8,088 nucleotides of DNA from an uncultured Lachnobacterium sp. (GTDB taxonomy: Bacteria; Bacillota; Clostridia; Lachnospirales; Lachnospiraceae): assembly GCA_900548765.1 (NCBI GenBank), contig URLU01000101.1, forward strand, positions 1-8,088, in the 5' to 3' direction. Below are positions 6,229 to 8,088 of this stretch, piece after piece (positions within the stretch are counted from its first letter, which is position 1; every line of letters begins with the position of its first letter). The notes under the pieces are model-generated. The model made no database searches, was not told the DNA's origin, and was given only the letters and a program-made list of their open reading frames with translations. Both the position numbers and the translations under genes were made by a program.

Positions 6229-7464
6229 AAAAACAGAATTTTAGCATCAGTACTTTGTGTGGCTCTTGCAGCAGGAATGATAGCATGTGGAAGCAGCAAG
6301 GACACAGAAAACACTGAGAGCACAGAAAGCACAGCTACAGTAACAACAGGTACCACATCAGACAAGAGAAGCGGCGAGTTTGACATAGATGTGGCAAAGC
6401 AGGTCACAGCCCTTGCAGACTATGATGCTATACCAGTGACACTTTCAACTGATTATCAGATTACAGATGAAGCCAAAAACAGCTACCTTACACAGCTTCT
6501 CACAACCTATGGGGCAGATGCCTACAAGGAGATTACAGACAGAACTGATGTAGAAGAGGGCGATTATGTAAAGGTTGACTATACGGGCTATCTTGATGGG
6601 GAAGCCTTTGATGGCGGTTCTGCTACGGATGTCCTTCTTGATGTGTCAAATAACAGTGCTGTAGGCGGTTCAAGCTTTATCGACGGATTTACATCTGGAA
6701 TAATTGGAGCAAATGTAGGTGATACAGTAAGTTCAGACGTCACATTCCCAGATGACTATCAGGCAGATAACCTTGCAGGACAGGAAGCAACCTTCGAATT
6801 CACAATCAAGGCTATTTACTCTACAGACCCTATAACAATGGATGATCTGACCGATGATAAGGTAGCTGAGATATTCAGTAAAGCAAATGTTGAGACTGTA
6901 GCTGATTTTGAGGCTGCTGTGGAAAATGATTTGAAACAGAACGCATATAGTGTTACAGTAAATGAAGTGAAATCATATATGCTTGAGAATTCTGAGGTTG
7001 ATGTACCAGAGGATTACCTGACAGCAAGACTTGCAGAGTATGAGGAGTCGTTCCTTAAGGATAATGGTACAGATGGACAGACTCTTGAGGACTTATTGTC
7101 AAGCAAATTTAATGTCACACTTGAGGATGCTGAGAGCACCTGGAGAGAGAGCCTTACAGCACAGATTAAGACAGAGTTTATATTTGGATATATTGCCCAG
7201 CTTGAGAATATCGAGATTGATGAGGATGAGTACAACAACTACATCTCATATATCATAAATCAGGCAGGCGATACATTCTCAGACCCAAATGATGTATATG
7301 AGTATTTTGGCTCTGGCAATGCTGAGGAAGGTGAGGCATACCTTAGAAACCAGTATCTTGTAAATAAGGCAATTGACAAGGTGGCTGATATGGCAGTTGT
7401 AACTTACGAGGAGGAGACTACAGAATCTGCAGAGTCTGTAAGTGAATCAACTGAAGCAGAATAA
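6226..7464 (+). CDS. Surface lipoprotein with trigger-factor-like FKBP PPIase and chaperone domains
   Basis: The 412-residue protein is predicted to be exported and lipid-anchored. MKNR, a hydrophobic stretch and MIAC give a lipobox with Cys21 as the lipidated residue. Residues 22-50 are a Ser/Thr/Glu-rich linker. Residues about 112-198 form an FKBP-type PPIase domain with VDYTG, AFDGG, SFIDGF and VTFPDDYQ; pocket residues Tyr119, Phe128, Asp129, Ile152 and Phe155 are kept. By hand alignment it is about 37/81 identical to the PPIase domain of the tig gene here, with a 6-residue insertion before SFIDGF. Residues about 200-390 are acidic and helical, placed like the trigger factor C-terminal domain, and an acidic Ser/Thr/Glu tail ends the protein. 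No ribosome-docking loop is seen. Likely role (inference): an extracytoplasmic foldase for exported proteins, comparable in place to PrsA but of the FKBP/trigger-factor family. It lies 19 bases after engB and 25 before asnS, so it is probably co-transcribed. The domain call is firm; the function is not. Confidence 0.9.
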   Translation: MKNRILASVLCVALAAGMIACGSSKDTENTESTESTATVTTGTTSDKRSGEFDIDVAKQVTALADYDAIPVTLSTDYQITDEAKNSYLTQLLTTYGADAYKEITDRTDVEEGDYVKVDYTGYLDGEAFDGGSATDVLLDVSNNSAVGGSSFIDGFTSGIIGANVGDTVSSDVTFPDDYQADNLAGQEATFEFTIKAIYSTDPITMDDLTDDKVAEIFSKANVETVADFEAAVENDLKQNAYSVTVNEVKSYMLENSEVDVPEDYLTARLAEYEESFLKDNGTDGQTLEDLLSSKFNVTLEDAESTWRESLTAQIKTEFIFGYIAQLENIEIDEDEYNNYISYIINQAGDTFSDPNDVYEYFGSGNAEEGEAYLRNQYLVNKAIDKVADMAVVTYEEETTESAESVSESTEAE

Positions 7465-7473
7465 ATGTTTAAT

Positions 7474-7492
7474 AAGGAGGATAAGCAGAATG
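7474..7492 (+). promoter_or_regulatory. Strong ribosome binding site of asnS
   Basis: AAGGAGG (7474-7480) lies 9 bases before ATG 7490-7492. It fixes the asnS start in the 25-base gap after the lipoprotein gene. The gap is too short for a T-box leader or an intrinsic terminator, and no such structure is visible. Confidence 0.85.
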
Positions 7493-8088
7493 GAGCTTGT
7501 AAACATTCGCGAGATATTCAGAAACAAAGAGAAATACGCAGGCACAGAGGTAACAATCGGTGGCTGGGTAAGAAGTAACCGAAACTCAAAGAATTTTGGT
7601 TTTATCGTAGTAAATGATGGTACATTTTTTGAGCCAATTCAGGTCGTATATGGTGATGGAATTGCAAATTATGATGAGGTGGCAAAGATAAATGTAGGAG
7701 CTGCTATAATCGTAAAGGGGGAGCTTGTGCTTACACCAGAGGCAAAGCAGCCATTTGAGATTCAGGCAAAGGAAGTAGAGATTGAGGGAGCTTCAACTCC
7801 TGATTATCCACTTCAGAAGAAGAGACATACATTTGAGTATCTCCGTACAATCTCACACTTAAGACCAAGAACAAATACTTTCGAGGCTGTGTTCAGAGTG
7901 CGTTCATTATGTGCATATGCAATTCACAAGTTTTTCCAGGAGAGAGACTTTGTATATGTTCACACACCACTTATCACAGGAAGCGACTGTGAGGGCGCAG
8001 GAGAGATGTTTCAGGTTACAACACTTGATATGAACAATCTCCCAATGACAGAGGACGGAGAGGTTGATTACTCAAAGGATTTTTTCAA
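7490..8088 (+). CDS. asnS: Asparaginyl-tRNA synthetase (3'-truncated)
   Basis: This is a class IIb aminoacyl-tRNA synthetase that charges tRNA-Asn with asparagine in the cytosol. The frame runs from ATG 7490 to the window edge, giving 199 complete codons plus two bases of about 460 expected. Residues about 1-100 form the OB-fold anticodon-binding domain (GGWVRSNRNSKNFGFI, later IQAKEVEIEG). The AsnRS-specific linker follows: YPLQKKRHTFEYLRT and HLRPRTNTF. Motif 1 of the catalytic domain includes HKFFQERDFVYVHTP with Pro160, then GSDCEGAGEMFQVTTLD. The LRPRT and CEGAGEMF segments favour AsnRS over the related aspartyl enzyme. The sequence stops within an insertion (NNLPMTEDGEVDYSKDFF) seen in many bacterial AsnRS. 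Motifs 2 and 3 lie beyond the window. Its place at the end of the block suggests co-transcription with the lipoprotein gene. Confidence 0.96.
   Translation, partial: MELVNIREIFRNKEKYAGTEVTIGGWVRSNRNSKNFGFIVVNDGTFFEPIQVVYGDGIANYDEVAKINVGAAIIVKGELVLTPEAKQPFEIQAKEVEIEGASTPDYPLQKKRHTFEYLRTISHLRPRTNTFEAVFRVRSLCAYAIHKFFQERDFVYVHTPLITGSDCEGAGEMFQVTTLDMNNLPMTEDGEVDYSKDFF

Noticed and set aside
5828..6286. Long open frame on the - strand opposite the EngB tail (152 codons), and other antisense frames opposite clpX and lon.
   Set aside because: They mirror Lys/Glu-rich coding DNA, give low-complexity Phe/Leu/Ser-rich proteins, and lie opposite genes with clear identities.
7373..7402. Perfect TTGACA inside the lipoprotein gene as an asnS promoter.
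   Set aside because: No acceptable -10 box lies 16-18 bases downstream. TTGACA also arises readily from Ile-Asp or Leu-Asp codon pairs, as it does in lon.
7465..7578. Short frame starting at ATG 7465 between the lipoprotein and asnS.
   Set aside because: It overlaps asnS in another frame and has no ribosome binding site of its own.

Overview
The window is a single-strand (+), tightly packed block of core protein-quality-control genes from a low-to-moderate GC Gram-positive bacterium. The order is tig (5' end missing), clpP, clpX, lon, engB (ysxC/yihA), a secreted lipoprotein resembling trigger factor, and asnS (3' end missing). Gene order, near-consensus AGGAGG-type ribosome binding sites, AGA arginine codons, a preference for GAG over GAA in the well-expressed genes, and the ClpP and AsnRS sequences all point to Clostridia, most likely Lachnospiraceae (Roseburia / Agathobacter / Butyrivibrio-like). 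That assignment is from memory of the family, not from a search.

Layout: bases 1-1069 hold the PPIase and C-terminal domains of trigger factor. The 85-base tig-clpP gap holds two hairpins, the second a plausible but weak intrinsic terminator with only four T. clpP (1155-1736) is followed by a 72-base gap with a hairpin and a possible sigma-A promoter reading into clpX (1809-3074). lon (3084-5390) starts with GTG 9 bases after clpX, engB (5433-6206) follows after 42 bases, the lipoprotein (6226-7464) after 19, and asnS (7490 onward) after 25. No gap exceeds 90 bases, and I see no RNA genes, CRISPR arrays or mobile elements.

How the genes fit together: trigger factor folds nascent chains at the ribosome, ClpXP and Lon are the two main cytosolic ATP-dependent proteases, and EngB is a GTPase for 50S subunit assembly. 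The lipoprotein appears to carry the trigger-factor PPIase and chaperone parts across the membrane without the ribosome-docking domain. It is the least ordinary gene here and would extend the folding theme to the cell surface. AsnRS is a housekeeping gene that seems to share the transcript.

Most of the window is conserved and ordinary. Worth a second look are the surface trigger-factor-like lipoprotein, with a PPIase domain about 46% identical to the window's own tig by hand alignment; the histone-H1-like Lys/Ala tail on EngB, which begins at a slippery A-run that could switch the tail off; and the hairpins and possible promoter at the clpP-clpX junction.
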